The notes below the pieces were generated by a model. The model had not been told where the DNA came from and did no database searches. It saw nothing but the letters and a program-made list of their open reading frames with translations. From Imbroritus primus (GTDB lineage Bacteria; Pseudomonadota; Gammaproteobacteria; Burkholderiales; Burkholderiaceae), in assembly GCF_964332355.1 (NCBI RefSeq), contig NZ_OZ201293.1, forward strand, positions 2,108,001 to 2,172,000: DNA of 64,000 nt, read 5' to 3'. The position numbers and the translations under genes were made by a program. Every line of letters begins with the position of its first letter. Position 1 is the first letter of the stretch. Below are positions 43,253 to 51,723 of the stretch, in pieces.

Positions 43253-44040
43253 GCCGATCCTCCCGGTGCGAGATGATGCAGGATGGTTTCCAGAAACGGC
43301 AACGGTTCCGCGATATGCGGAATATGCGCCGTAGCCAGCTCGACGTACTGCGCACCTGGCACCGCATCGGCAATCGCACGCCCGAGCCGGGGTGGCATGG
43401 CCGCATCGTCGATGCCGGCAATCACCAGGGTCGGTGCGCTGATGTGCGCCAGGCAGGCATGCAGGTCGACATCGCGGATCGCCTCGCTGCAGCCGATGTA
43501 GCCGCCCAGCTCGACCTGCAGGAAATGCTCGCGGATCGTCGCCACATCGACAGGATCGGTGGCCAGGTAACCGGCATTGAACCAGCGTTGCATCGTGCCG
43601 TCGACCAGCGCCTGCAAGCCCTGCTCCCGGGCCGTCTGGATGCGCGCGCTCCAGACGCCGGCATCGACGCTGGCACTGGTATTCGACACCACCAGGCGCC
43701 GGACGCGAACGGTGTTGGCCGCCAGCCAGAGGCCGATCATGCCGCCGACCGACACGCCGACGAACGAGAACTGGTCGATGCCCGCTGCATCCGCCGCCAG
43801 CAGGACCTGATTCGCCAGTTGCGGCACCGTCCACGTGGTTCTGCCGCCAATCAGGCTGGAAGCGCCATGGCCGGGTAGATCGAGCCGCAGCACGCGGTAG
43901 TGGCGCAACAGCGCCGGCATGAGGCCATCCCACAACGAGGTATCGCTGCCGAGGGAATTGGCAAGGATTAGCGCGGGCGCATCCCGACGACCATCGGTCC
44001 GTCAGAAGACCCGCGCGCCATCGGATTCAATGAACGGCAC
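43249..44040 (-). pseudogene. Alpha/beta hydrolase (enol-lactonase-like) interrupted by an in-frame TGA
   Basis: The open part encodes an alpha/beta hydrolase of the 3-oxoadipate enol-lactonase (PcaD) type: nucleophile elbow VGVSVGGMIGLWL, Asp in VIAGIDDAAMPPRLG, His in TAHIPHIAEPLPF. Reading upstream in the same frame gives a proper start, GTG 44040 with GGAG six bases before it, then PFIESDGARVF, a TGA at 44002-44004, and straight on RTDGRRDAPALILANSLG, the expected family N-terminus. So a single stop at codon 13 breaks an otherwise intact gene. TTG 43935 could restart but would lose the first strands. It lies ten bases after tctC and overlaps the dioxygenase by four. Recent nonsense mutation, sequencing error or readthrough are possible. 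Confidence 0.75.
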
Positions 44041-44050
44041 GAATGACTCC

Positions 44051-45031
44051 TCAGGAAACGGTGATGCCACGTTTGGTGATGACATCACGCCATTTGGTGA
44101 TCTCGCTCGCGATCAGGGTACGGAACTCCTCGGACGATCCCGCGACACTCTCAGAGCCCAGGCTGGCAAGCTTTGACACGACCTCCGGATGGCGCAGGGC
44201 CTTGACCGTCTCGGCATTCAGCTTGCGCACCACGGTGTCCGGCACGCCCGCCGGCGCCATCAAACCATACCATCCGCGCACTTCATAGCCACTCAGGCCG
44301 GCTTCCTGCATGGTCGGCACATCGGGCAGCTCCGGCGTGCGCTTTGGCGAAGTCACCGCCAGTGGGCGCAGCTTGCCGGCCTTGATATGCGGCAGCACCA
44401 GCACGAGGTGGTCGATGGAATAGTCAACCTCGTTGGCCAACAAGGCCGTGACCGCCAGCGATGCACCCTTGTACGGGATGTGCATGCTCTTCACACCCAG
44501 CTGCTGCATCAGCTCGACCCCCAGATGCTGCGGCGTACCCGCCCCGACACTCGAGAAGTTGATCTTTTCGCCTTGCGCCTTCAGGAGGCTGGCGAACTCG
44601 GAGAAATTCTTGACCTTGCTCGACGCGTTGACGCACAGCACCAGTGGTGTCGCGGCGACCAGCGAAATGGGGACGAGGTCCTTTAGCGGATCGTAGCCAA
44701 GATTCTTGTAGAGCGTGACATTCGGTGCCAGCGGTCCGCTCGCAGCCATCAACAGGGTATAGGGATCGCCGCGCGAGCTGCGCGCCACGTACGCCGTGCC
44801 GATGTTTCCGCCTGCGCCGGGCTTGGCCTCCACGACCACCGGCTGTCCCATCGACTGGAAGAATTTTTCGCCGACGATGCGCGACAGGATATCGACGATG
44901 CCGCCCGACTGATACGGCGAGATGATACGGATCGGGCGATTGGGATACGCTTCATTGGCCAGCACGGGAAATGCAAGCGACGCACCGATGGCGCTTGCCC
45001 CTTGCAGGAATTGACGGCGATTCTTGATCAT
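44051..45031 (-). CDS. Bug/TctC family tripartite tricarboxylate-type substrate-binding protein
   Basis: A 326-residue extracytoplasmic solute receptor of the Bug family. The N-terminus IKNRRQFLQGASAIGASLAF has a twin-arginine-like motif and hydrophobic stretch ending in VLANEA, so export (perhaps by Tat) is expected. PNRPIRIISPYQSGGIVDIL, VVEAKPGAGGNIGTAYVARS and PYKGASLAVTALLANEVDY are family blocks. No tctAB membrane genes are near. First gene of a unit with the hydrolase and thiol dioxygenase, so its ligand is probably a small organic acid related to their substrate. Confidence 0.9.
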   Translation of the reverse strand: MIKNRRQFLQGASAIGASLAFPVLANEAYPNRPIRIISPYQSGGIVDILSRIVGEKFFQSMGQPVVVEAKPGAGGNIGTAYVARSSRGDPYTLLMAASGPLAPNVTLYKNLGYDPLKDLVPISLVAATPLVLCVNASSKVKNFSEFASLLKAQGEKINFSSVGAGTPQHLGVELMQQLGVKSMHIPYKGASLAVTALLANEVDYSIDHLVLVLPHIKAGKLRPLAVTSPKRTPELPDVPTMQEAGLSGYEVRGWYGLMAPAGVPDTVVRKLNAETVKALRHPEVVSKLASLGSESVAGSSEEFRTLIASEITKWRDVITKRGITVS

Positions 45032-45464
45032 GGACTGTGTCTCCTAGAGGTTCCCTCGGCTGTCTCGCCGATTGGGTATGACGGTTTAACAGATGGATGC
45101 ATGTTGCCCGTACTGCGGCATCTGACTGCCACACTGCCAACAGAAAGCCGCCCTGCGGTTGGCGTGCAGGCACCGAGCCATATATGCGCCGGTATCATGA
45201 CGCGCAGGTTCTTATGCAGGGCGCTGCCGCAGTTGCTCGCGCTGTCTGCGGCGCCCGCAGGAAAGCGGATTACTTTTGACGCATGGTCACGTGTTCATGC
45301 GCCAGCAGGCTGCCGTGACATCGCTGACGCGGCGGCGAGCATCGGCACCACACAGTGGGCGAAGTGCTCCCCGAGATTGGTTCACTCATATCCCTTCCTT
45401 GATGTCAGGTCATGTTGCCCATGAAGATCGCCTCCGCAAGCACGTCAGGACCCGGGACATGGCC

Positions 45465-45530
45465 AATATAGGTTTGTGCGTGAAGGGAATAAAGTGAAAT
45501 CGGTGTCGACGCCCCATGAGCGGGATTCAT
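45465..45530 (-). promoter_or_regulatory. Promoter/operator copy 2 of a two-copy regulon element
   Basis: On the minus strand: dyad ATGA-N7-TCAT (45516-45530), conserved CCGATTTCACTTTATT-like block, a 17-base spacer and TATATT (45465-45470). Distance from dyad to hexamer is 51 bases here and 52 in copy 1 at 41309-41375. It faces tctC, the hydrolase and the thiol dioxygenase. Confidence 0.72.
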
Positions 45531-45706
45531 ATGCGGGCGTGGTATGTGTTCATGCGCGCGTGAATCGGGACATGGCAATCATGAAGAGAAGAGATGTTCG
45601 TGATCCTGAGAAATCGCGACATCCACAACCAAGGAGTCAAGCGTTCCCAACGGCTCAAAGTTACGATCTTGCCTATCGGCGTTCGTGGGAATGCACCAGC
45701 GATCGA

Positions 45707-45747
45707 TCCAAAACAAAAAGGGTGACAGGAAAAATCCTGTCACCCTT
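45707..45747 (-). terminator. Rho-independent terminator after tRNA-Ile2
   Basis: AAGGGTGACAGGA (45718-45730) pairs perfectly with TCCTGTCACCCTT (45735-45747) over an AAAA loop. On the minus strand the stem is followed by a TTTTGTTTT run, so it ends transcription coming from rpoD and the tRNA. Confidence 0.92.
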
Positions 45748-45756
45748 CGATACTGC

Positions 45757-45835
<79 letters not shown>

Positions 45836-45892
45836 TGAACGGCAGACCGCCGGGCAAGCCCGGCGGTGGCTCCGCACATCACTGCTGGCGGA

Positions 45893-48472
45893 TCAGTTCT
45901 CTTCGAGGAAGCTCTTGAGCTTGTCGGACCGGCTCGGGTGGCGCAGCTTGCGCAGGGCCTTGGCTTCGATCTGGCGAATGCGTTCGCGTGTGACGTCGAA
46001 CTGCTTGCCGACTTCTTCGAGCGTGTGGTCGGTGCTCATCTCGATACCGAAGCGCATGCGCAGTACCTTGGCTTCGCGCGGCGTGAGCGAGTCGAGTACG
46101 TCCTTCATGACGTGGCGCATCGAGTCACGCAGCGCAGCTTCGGCCGGCGCCAGCGTGTTGGTGTCTTCGATGAAGTCGCCCAGATGGGAATCGTCGTCGT
46201 CACCGATCGGCGTTTCCATGGAGATCGGCTCCTTGGCGATCTTCATGATCTTGCGGATCTTGTCCTCGGGCATTTCCATCTTCTCGGCCAGCGTTGCCGG
46301 ATCCGGTTCGTTACCGGTTTCCTGCAGGATCTGGCGCGAGATGCGGTTCATCTTGTTGATCGTTTCGATCATGTGCACCGGAATGCGGATGGTGCGGGCC
46401 TGATCGGCGATCGAGCGCGTGATGGCCTGACGGATCCACCACGTGGCATAGGTCGAGAATTTGTAGCCACGGCGATATTCGAACTTGTCCACCGCCTTCA
46501 TGAGGCCGATGTTGCCTTCCTGGATCAGGTCGAGGAACTGCAGCCCACGGTTGGTGTACTTCTTGGCGATGGAGATCACGAGACGCAGGTTGGCCTCGGT
46601 CATCTCGCGCTTGGCTTCACGCGCCCGCTTCTCGCCTTCCGACATCTTGCGGTTGACCTGCTTGAGTTCGGGCAGCGGCAGCACGACGCGCGCCTGCAGA
46701 TCGATCAGCTTCTGCTGCAGTTCCTGCACCGCGGGCACGTTGCGCTCGATGATCTCGCTGTACGGCTTGTTGTCGGCAACGAGTGTCTGGATCCAGTCCA
46801 GATTGGTTTCGTTGCCGGGGAAACGGGCAACGAAATCGCTGCGCGGGAAGCCGCACTTGTCCACGACGATGTTCAGGATAGCGCGTTCGAGCTTGCGCAC
46901 TTCGTCCACCTGGCCCCGCAGCGTGTCGCACAGGCGTTCGACATTGCGTGCAGTGAAGCGCACGGTCATCAGTTCGGCCTGGATGGCTTCCTGTGCCTTG
47001 ACGTACGGCTTGGACTTGTAACCTTCCTTCTCGAAGGCGCGGCGCATCTTGTCGAACTGGTCGGCGATGATGCGGAATTTCTCGAGCGAGGCCTGCTTCA
47101 GCTCCTCGAGCTGACGAGCCGAGGCGCCCGCCGCTGCGGCTTCATCGCTCTCGTCTTCGTCGCTTTCCTCGTCGCTGTCCTCATCCTGCTCTTCGTCATC
47201 GGCGGCAGCGGTGGCGGCGCCGGAGAAGTCGATGTCGCCGGCCTCTTCGGCGTTCGGGTCGATCAGGCCATCCACGAATTCGTCGATCTTGATCTCGTCA
47301 TTGGCAACGCGATCGGCAATGGCGAGGATTTCGGCGATGGTGACCGGGCAGGCGGAGATGGCCATGACCATGTCTTTCAGGCCGGCTTCGATCCGCTTGG
47401 CGATCTCGATTTCGCCTTCACGCGTCAGCAGTTCGACCGTGCCCATTTCACGCATGTACATGCGTACCGGGTCGGTCGTGCGGCCGAACTCGGAGTCCAC
47501 GGTGGAGAGCGCAGCCTCGGCTTCTTCCTCGGCTTCTTCCTCGGTGGTGACGTTGGGTGCGTTGTCGTTGAGCAGCAGCGTCTCGGCATCCGGCGCCTGT
47601 TCGTAGACGGCGATGCCGATGTCGTTCAGCGTGGCAACGAGCGTGTCGAGCGCATCCGCCTCGACCATGTCGTCAGGCAGATGGTCGTTGATTTCGGCGT
47701 AGGTCAGGTAGCCGCGCGACTTGCCGAGCTTGATGACAGCCTTGAGTTTCTGGCGGCGCAGCTCCAGTTCTTCCTCGGTACCTGGCTGGGTCGAGGCGAA
47801 CTCCTTGAGCAGGGCCTTTTCCTTGGCCTTGCGGTCCTTGGCGCGCTGCTTGTCGGACTTGGCGGCAGGCACATCGGCGGGAATGTCTTCCTCGAAAAAC
47901 TCTTCGCCGAGATCGGCCACGCTATCGTCGGCCTGCGCAGCAGCCTTGGGCTTGCGACCGCGCTTCTTCGGCTCCGCCGCCGGGACTGCCGCGACTGCCG
48001 GTTTGGCCGGGCGTGCAGCAGCGGACACGGTTTTCTTCTCGACTTCGGTATCTTTCTGTTTCGACACGATGTTTTGCTTACCTTTTACTGATGCCACGCT
48101 GGCGGTACGCGTCTGACTGCTCTTGGCCACACTACCGCGTGCAGGAGCACTGGCCGCAGACGCGGCGCGCGAGGCCGTGGTCCGGGTCGCTGCAGGAGCC
48201 TTGGCTACCTTGGCAGCGACCTTGGCAACCATTTCGGCGCTTGGGGTGCTTTTTGGCGTAGTACGGGTGGCTGCGCGGTCGGTGGCGCGGTCCGTGGTTT
48301 TCTTTGCGACGGTTTTCCCTGCGGCTTGCGTTCCCCTGCTCGCGCCCGCCACAGGCTTGGCTGTCCGTGTCGCGGATGCCTTACCTTTCGTGACTGCAGA
48401 TGCTGCCTTCGCTGCGCCCCGACTTGCCACCGGAGTTGCAGTTCGGGTCGCGGACGCCTTCGTCTTAGCCAT
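45893..48472 (-). CDS. rpoD: RNA polymerase primary sigma factor RpoD (sigma-70)
   Basis: Primary sigma factor of 859 residues. Region 1.1 begins after a 190-residue basic Ala/Lys/Thr-rich extension; then GRTTDPVRMYMREMGTVELL (1.2), an acidic non-conserved region with runs of Asp/Glu, regions 2.1-2.4 (NLRLVISIAKKYTNRGLQFL, DLIQEGNIGLMKAVDKFEYR, FSTYATWWIRQAITRS), region 3 and region 4.2 (LEEVGKQFDVTRERIRQIEA). ATG 48472 begins MAKTKASATRTA. The extension contains two copies of a KASATRTA-PVA unit. Last protein gene of the rpsU-yqeY-dnaG-rpoD cluster, with its own candidate promoter. Confidence 0.97.
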   Translation of the reverse strand: MAKTKASATRTATPVASRGAAKAASAVTKGKASATRTAKPVAGASRGTQAAGKTVAKKTTDRATDRAATRTTPKSTPSAEMVAKVAAKVAKAPAATRTTASRAASAASAPARGSVAKSSQTRTASVASVKGKQNIVSKQKDTEVEKKTVSAAARPAKPAVAAVPAAEPKKRGRKPKAAAQADDSVADLGEEFFEEDIPADVPAAKSDKQRAKDRKAKEKALLKEFASTQPGTEEELELRRQKLKAVIKLGKSRGYLTYAEINDHLPDDMVEADALDTLVATLNDIGIAVYEQAPDAETLLLNDNAPNVTTEEEAEEEAEAALSTVDSEFGRTTDPVRMYMREMGTVELLTREGEIEIAKRIEAGLKDMVMAISACPVTIAEILAIADRVANDEIKIDEFVDGLIDPNAEEAGDIDFSGAATAAADDEEQDEDSDEESDEDESDEAAAAGASARQLEELKQASLEKFRIIADQFDKMRRAFEKEGYKSKPYVKAQEAIQAELMTVRFTARNVERLCDTLRGQVDEVRKLERAILNIVVDKCGFPRSDFVARFPGNETNLDWIQTLVADNKPYSEIIERNVPAVQELQQKLIDLQARVVLPLPELKQVNRKMSEGEKRAREAKREMTEANLRLVISIAKKYTNRGLQFLDLIQEGNIGLMKAVDKFEYRRGYKFSTYATWWIRQAITRSIADQARTIRIPVHMIETINKMNRISRQILQETGNEPDPATLAEKMEMPEDKIRKIMKIAKEPISMETPIGDDDDSHLGDFIEDTNTLAPAEAALRDSMRHVMKDVLDSLTPREAKVLRMRFGIEMSTDHTLEEVGKQFDVTRERIRQIEAKALRKLRHPSRSDKLKSFLEEN

Positions 48473-48876
48473 GGGAACGCTCACTTTTACCAAAAGGGGA
48501 AAAAGATTTCGCAATCGGAACCGGCTATTGTAGCACGCCGGCACCCTCGCTTATGAGTCAATTGAGGTTTTTACCTGTGAAATCAAGGCTTAGAGCCGTT
48601 ACAAAATGATGCCGAACGTGGCTTTCTACCGTCCGGCCAGCGCCGCAGAAGGACTGCCACGGGAAGCCACGCCTTTGGTTCATGACGATCTCAAGCACGC
48701 GGCTGGTCTCTGAATGTATAGAACATCACTTCCAGTTTGTCGAATCAAAAGTGCACTCTGCATCGCCAAACATTCCGGAGATCCCTGCGCCGGATGGATG
48801 CCCGGATCGCCTTTGGCTCCTGCCTCAGTCCGAAACACCGCCAGGACCAACCGGCATGACGGCACCTCCCGGCGCC
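48473..48876. promoter_or_regulatory. 404-bp rpoD promoter region
   Basis: No gene seen. On the minus strand, TGC-TACAAT is an extended minus-10 element with the hexamer at 48527-48532, giving an rpoD leader of about 48 bases. TTGACT lies 23 bases upstream of it, too far for a normal minus-35, which an extended minus-10 does not need. A purine-rich GGTAAAAGTGAGCG precedes the start codon. Confidence 0.6.
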
Positions 48877-50688
48877 TTACGCCATCTGGCGGCGCCGCGT
48901 GATCTCGCCAATCAGCCACCGCAGGCGCTCCCGGGCGGCATCGTCAGCCGTCCCGGATTCGATCTGCTGCTGCAGGACGGCCAGCTCGCGCTTGAGCGGC
49001 TCCGCCAGCAACTTGGCGAGCGCGCCCTGGAATTCCGCGAGGGCAGGCGCCTCTTCGATATCGTCCGCGAGCGCAGCGGTACGCACTGCGGCATAGGTCT
49101 CGGCATAGGGCGATTGCGCCAGGGCTTCGGAAAATCCCGCGAAATTCACGTTCTCGCCCATGACGGCACACTCGCCAAGCAGGTGCGCGAGCACCTCGCT
49201 TTGCGGCTGCCCGTCATCGCACAAGCCGTTGCGGGTGGCCTCATCGACGTGCTGCACGAAATGCGGATAGCGCATCAGCAACTGGAGTACGCGTTGCTCC
49301 AATGCCGTCGGCGCCTGCCGGTTGGTGCGCGGGCGGGGACGGGTCATCCGGCCAGCCTGGGCCGGATCGCTCTTCAAGCCGCACAGCGCTTCGATATCCG
49401 CCGGCGTGGTGTCGGTCAGTTCCGCCAGGCCGCGCACGATCTGCAGGCGCAGGCCGCTCGCCGGCATGGCCTGCAGGAGCGGCTTGGCCTCGTATTGCGT
49501 GCGTGCCCGCCCTTCCGGCTGGCGCAGATCCTGACCGTCGCTGACGGACTGCAGCAGAAAACGCGACAGCGGCATGGCATTGCGGATTTCGCTGGCGAAG
49601 GCTTCCTGGCCCTGTTCGCGGACGAAGCTGTCAGGATCATGCTCCGATGGCAGGAACAGGAACTGGATGGATTTGTTGTCGGCCACGTGGGGCAAGGCAG
49701 CCTCGAGCGCGCGCCGTGCAGCACGCCGCCCGGCGCTGTCGCCATCGAAGGAAAAGATCACGGTATCGGCCTGGCGCAACAGCTTCTGTACATGCATCGG
49801 GGTACACGCGGTGCCAAGCGTCGCCACGGCGTTGGCAAACCCCAGTTGGGCAAGCGCGACGACATCCATATAGCCTTCCACCACCAGCACATAGCCGGTT
49901 TCGCGGATGGCATGGCGGGCCTCGAACAGGCCATAGAGTTCGTTACCCTTGCTGAACAGCGGCGTCTCGGGCGAATTCAGGTACTTGGGCTCCCCGCCAT
50001 CAAGTACGCGTCCGCCAAAGCCAATGACCTGACCTTTGGTATTGCGGATGGGGAACATGATGCGGTCGCGGAAGCGGTCATAACGCCGATGGCGACCATC
50101 GGTATCGGTCTTTTCGCTTTCGATGACAAGACCGCCTTCGATCAACGGACCGGCCACGGCATCGTCCCGGTAGCTGCCAAATACTGACTCGAGCGATTGC
50201 CAGTCGTCCGGCGCATAGCCGAGTGCAAAACGTGCAGCCACCTCGCCGGTGAGGCCACGCCGCTTCAGGTACTGGATGGCCGGTTGCGCGCCCCGCAAGG
50301 CGCGTTTGTAGAATTCGCTCGCGCGCGTCATCGCCTCGCTCAGCGCCAGTGTGCGCGCCTGCTGCGCGGCGCGCTGGCCGGCCGGCAGGTGATCGCGCTC
50401 CTCCGGCACCACGAGCCCGACGGACTGCGCGAGATCACGGATCGCTTCCACATACGACGCGCCCGAATGCTCCATCAGGAAGCCGATGGCCGAGCCGTGC
50501 GCCCCACAGCCAAAGCAGTGATAGAACTGCTTGGTCGGGGAAACAGTGAACGACGGGGATTTCTCGTTATGGAACGGACACAGCCCCATGAAATTCGCTC
50601 CGCCCTTCTTCAGCTGCACGTAGCGCCCGACGACATCGACGATGTCGACGCGAGCCAGCAGATCCTGAATAAAAGCTTGTGGAATCAC
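48877..50688 (-). CDS. dnaG: DNA primase
   Basis: DnaG, 603 residues, makes RNA primers at the replication fork. The N-terminal zinc ribbon (FMGLCPFHNEKSPSF, FYHCFGCGAHG), the TOPRIM catalytic core (EGYMDVVALAQLGF with Glu, IFSFDGDSAGRRAA) and a C-terminal DnaB-interaction domain are in order. GTG 50688 gives VIPQAFIQDLLARVDIVDV, the family start, so the 19 extra codons upstream are dropped. Between yqeY and rpoD in the macromolecular synthesis cluster. Confidence 0.96.
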   Translation of the reverse strand: MIPQAFIQDLLARVDIVDVVGRYVQLKKGGANFMGLCPFHNEKSPSFTVSPTKQFYHCFGCGAHGSAIGFLMEHSGASYVEAIRDLAQSVGLVVPEERDHLPAGQRAAQQARTLALSEAMTRASEFYKRALRGAQPAIQYLKRRGLTGEVAARFALGYAPDDWQSLESVFGSYRDDAVAGPLIEGGLVIESEKTDTDGRHRRYDRFRDRIMFPIRNTKGQVIGFGGRVLDGGEPKYLNSPETPLFSKGNELYGLFEARHAIRETGYVLVVEGYMDVVALAQLGFANAVATLGTACTPMHVQKLLRQADTVIFSFDGDSAGRRAARRALEAALPHVADNKSIQFLFLPSEHDPDSFVREQGQEAFASEIRNAMPLSRFLLQSVSDGQDLRQPEGRARTQYEAKPLLQAMPASGLRLQIVRGLAELTDTTPADIEALCGLKSDPAQAGRMTRPRPRTNRQAPTALEQRVLQLLMRYPHFVQHVDEATRNGLCDDGQPQSEVLAHLLGECAVMGENVNFAGFSEALAQSPYAETYAAVRTAALADDIEEAPALAEFQGALAKLLAEPLKRELAVLQQQIESGTADDAARERLRWLIGEITRRRQMA

Positions 50689-50941
50689 GCGGATGAGGGT
50701 CCTGAGAACGGCGGGTGCCAGAGCAGCGCTCCGCTGGAAAGCCATGGTCCGCCAGAGCGGACCACGCTGACACTATAACAAGCGGATGCAGAGGCGTGAA
50801 GCAACGGCGCGCCGAATGCCTGAACACGCGTGCGGCGTACGCAGCCGCCGCGCAAAAAAACAATGGCCGGAACAGGCGCGCAACGTGCAATATAAAAGCC
50901 GTGGCCGCGCAGCCACTTTCCATAGGAGGCTACCGCCAGCC

Positions 50942-51391
50942 TTACTGGCCGGCAAGCACCGACTTGACCTGGGCCGACACAGCCGTCATGTCGGCGCGGC
51001 CAGCCAAGCGCGGCTTGAGCACGCCCATGACCTTGCCCATGTCCTGCGGGCCGGCAGCGCCGGTCTCGGCAACCGCCTTGCGGACCTCGGACAGAGTTTC
51101 GTCGGCGCTCAGCTGGGCCGGCATGTAATCCTGCAGCACGACGAGCTCAGCCTGCTCCTGCGCCACGAGATCATCGCGCCCGGCCTGCTGGAACTGGGTG
51201 ATGGAATCCTTGCGCTGCTTCACCAGCTTGTCAATGACGGCCAGCACGGCGGCATCGTCCAGGGTGATCCGCTCATCCACCTCGCGCTGCTTGATGGCAG
51301 CCAGCAACAGGCGGATGGTGCCAAGGCGGCCGGCTTCGCGGGCGCGCATGGCGGTCTTCATGTCTTCGGTGATTTTGTCTTTGAGGGACAT
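50942..51391 (-). CDS. GatB/YqeY domain protein
   Basis: A 149-residue protein with the tRNA-binding-like YqeY domain shared with the C-terminus of GatB. MSLKDKITEDMKTAMRARE, TIRLLLAAIKQREVD and DMGKVMGVLKPRLAGRADM are characteristic. It sits between rpsU and dnaG as in most Burkholderiales; its exact job is not known. ATG 51391 has GGAG before it. 253 bases separate it from dnaG, enough for another promoter. Confidence 0.92.
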   Translation of the reverse strand: MSLKDKITEDMKTAMRAREAGRLGTIRLLLAAIKQREVDERITLDDAAVLAVIDKLVKQRKDSITQFQQAGRDDLVAQEQAELVVLQDYMPAQLSADETLSEVRKAVAETGAAGPQDMGKVMGVLKPRLAGRADMTAVSAQVKSVLAGQ

Positions 51392-51451
51392 GGAACACTC
51401 CTGAGGCGGCAATGGGACAGTGCCCACACACCCGCCATAAATTCGATTCAT

Positions 51452-51491
51452 GAACGACGAAAACCCGCTCAAGCGAAACGCTGAGCGGGTT
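51452..51491 (-). terminator. Terminator-like hairpin between rpsU and yqeY
   Basis: AACCCGCTCA (51462-51471) pairs with TGAGCGGGTT (51482-51491); on the minus strand the stem is followed by a short TTTTCG tract. It probably lowers read-through from the highly expressed rpsU into yqeY-dnaG, the role of the attenuator after rpsU in Escherichia coli. Confidence 0.75.
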
Positions 51492-51510
51492 CTTGCGATG
51501 CCGACTGTAA

Positions 51511-51723
51511 TCAGTACAGTTTCTTCGGCAGCATCTGGCTGCGGATGCGCTTGTAGTGGCGCTTCACGGCAGCTGCTTTCTTACGCTTGCGCTCGGCCGT
51601 CGGCTTCTCATAGAACTCGCGTGCGCGCAGTTCCGTGAGCAGGCCATTCTTTTCGATGGTGCGCTTAAAGCGACGCATCGCAACTTCAAACGGCTCGTTT
51701 TCTTTCAAGCGAATAGTGGTCAT
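51511..51723 (-). CDS. rpsU: 30S ribosomal protein S21
   Basis: A 70-residue S21: MTTIRLKENEPFEVAMRRFK, then EKPTAERKRKKAAAVKRHYK and RIRSQMLPKKLY. Basic throughout, usual family length. The in-frame codons upstream to 51753 are leader. First gene of the rpsU-yqeY-dnaG-rpoD cluster. Confidence 0.97.
   Translation of the reverse strand: MTTIRLKENEPFEVAMRRFKRTIEKNGLLTELRAREFYEKPTAERKRKKAAAVKRHYKRIRSQMLPKKLY

Larger units (their letters stand above)
45032..45756. other. 725-bp intergenic region with promoter copy 2 and a terminator
   Basis: No convincing gene on either strand; several open frames of 60-140 codons have no family resemblance. It contains promoter/operator copy 2 (45465-45530) and the terminator of the rpoD-tRNA unit (45707-45747). 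If copy 2 drives tctC, the leader would be about 425 bases, far longer than for copy 1, possibly because a gene was lost from here. Confidence 0.5.

Noticed and set aside
44002..44004. Selenocysteine at the in-frame TGA of the hydrolase
   Set aside because: The position lies in the N-terminal strand region, not at the catalytic triad, and no selenoprotein family fits; a nonsense change or base-call error is simpler.
45002..45424. A 140-codon plus-strand ORF upstream of tctC
   Set aside because: Overlaps the tctC start on the other strand and has no coding-like composition or ribosome site.
45866..48091. A 741-codon open frame on the plus strand opposite rpoD
   Set aside because: It mirrors rpoD codon by codon on the opposite strand, has no recognisable domain, and rpoD itself is unmistakable. 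High GC content gives long antisense frames throughout the window.
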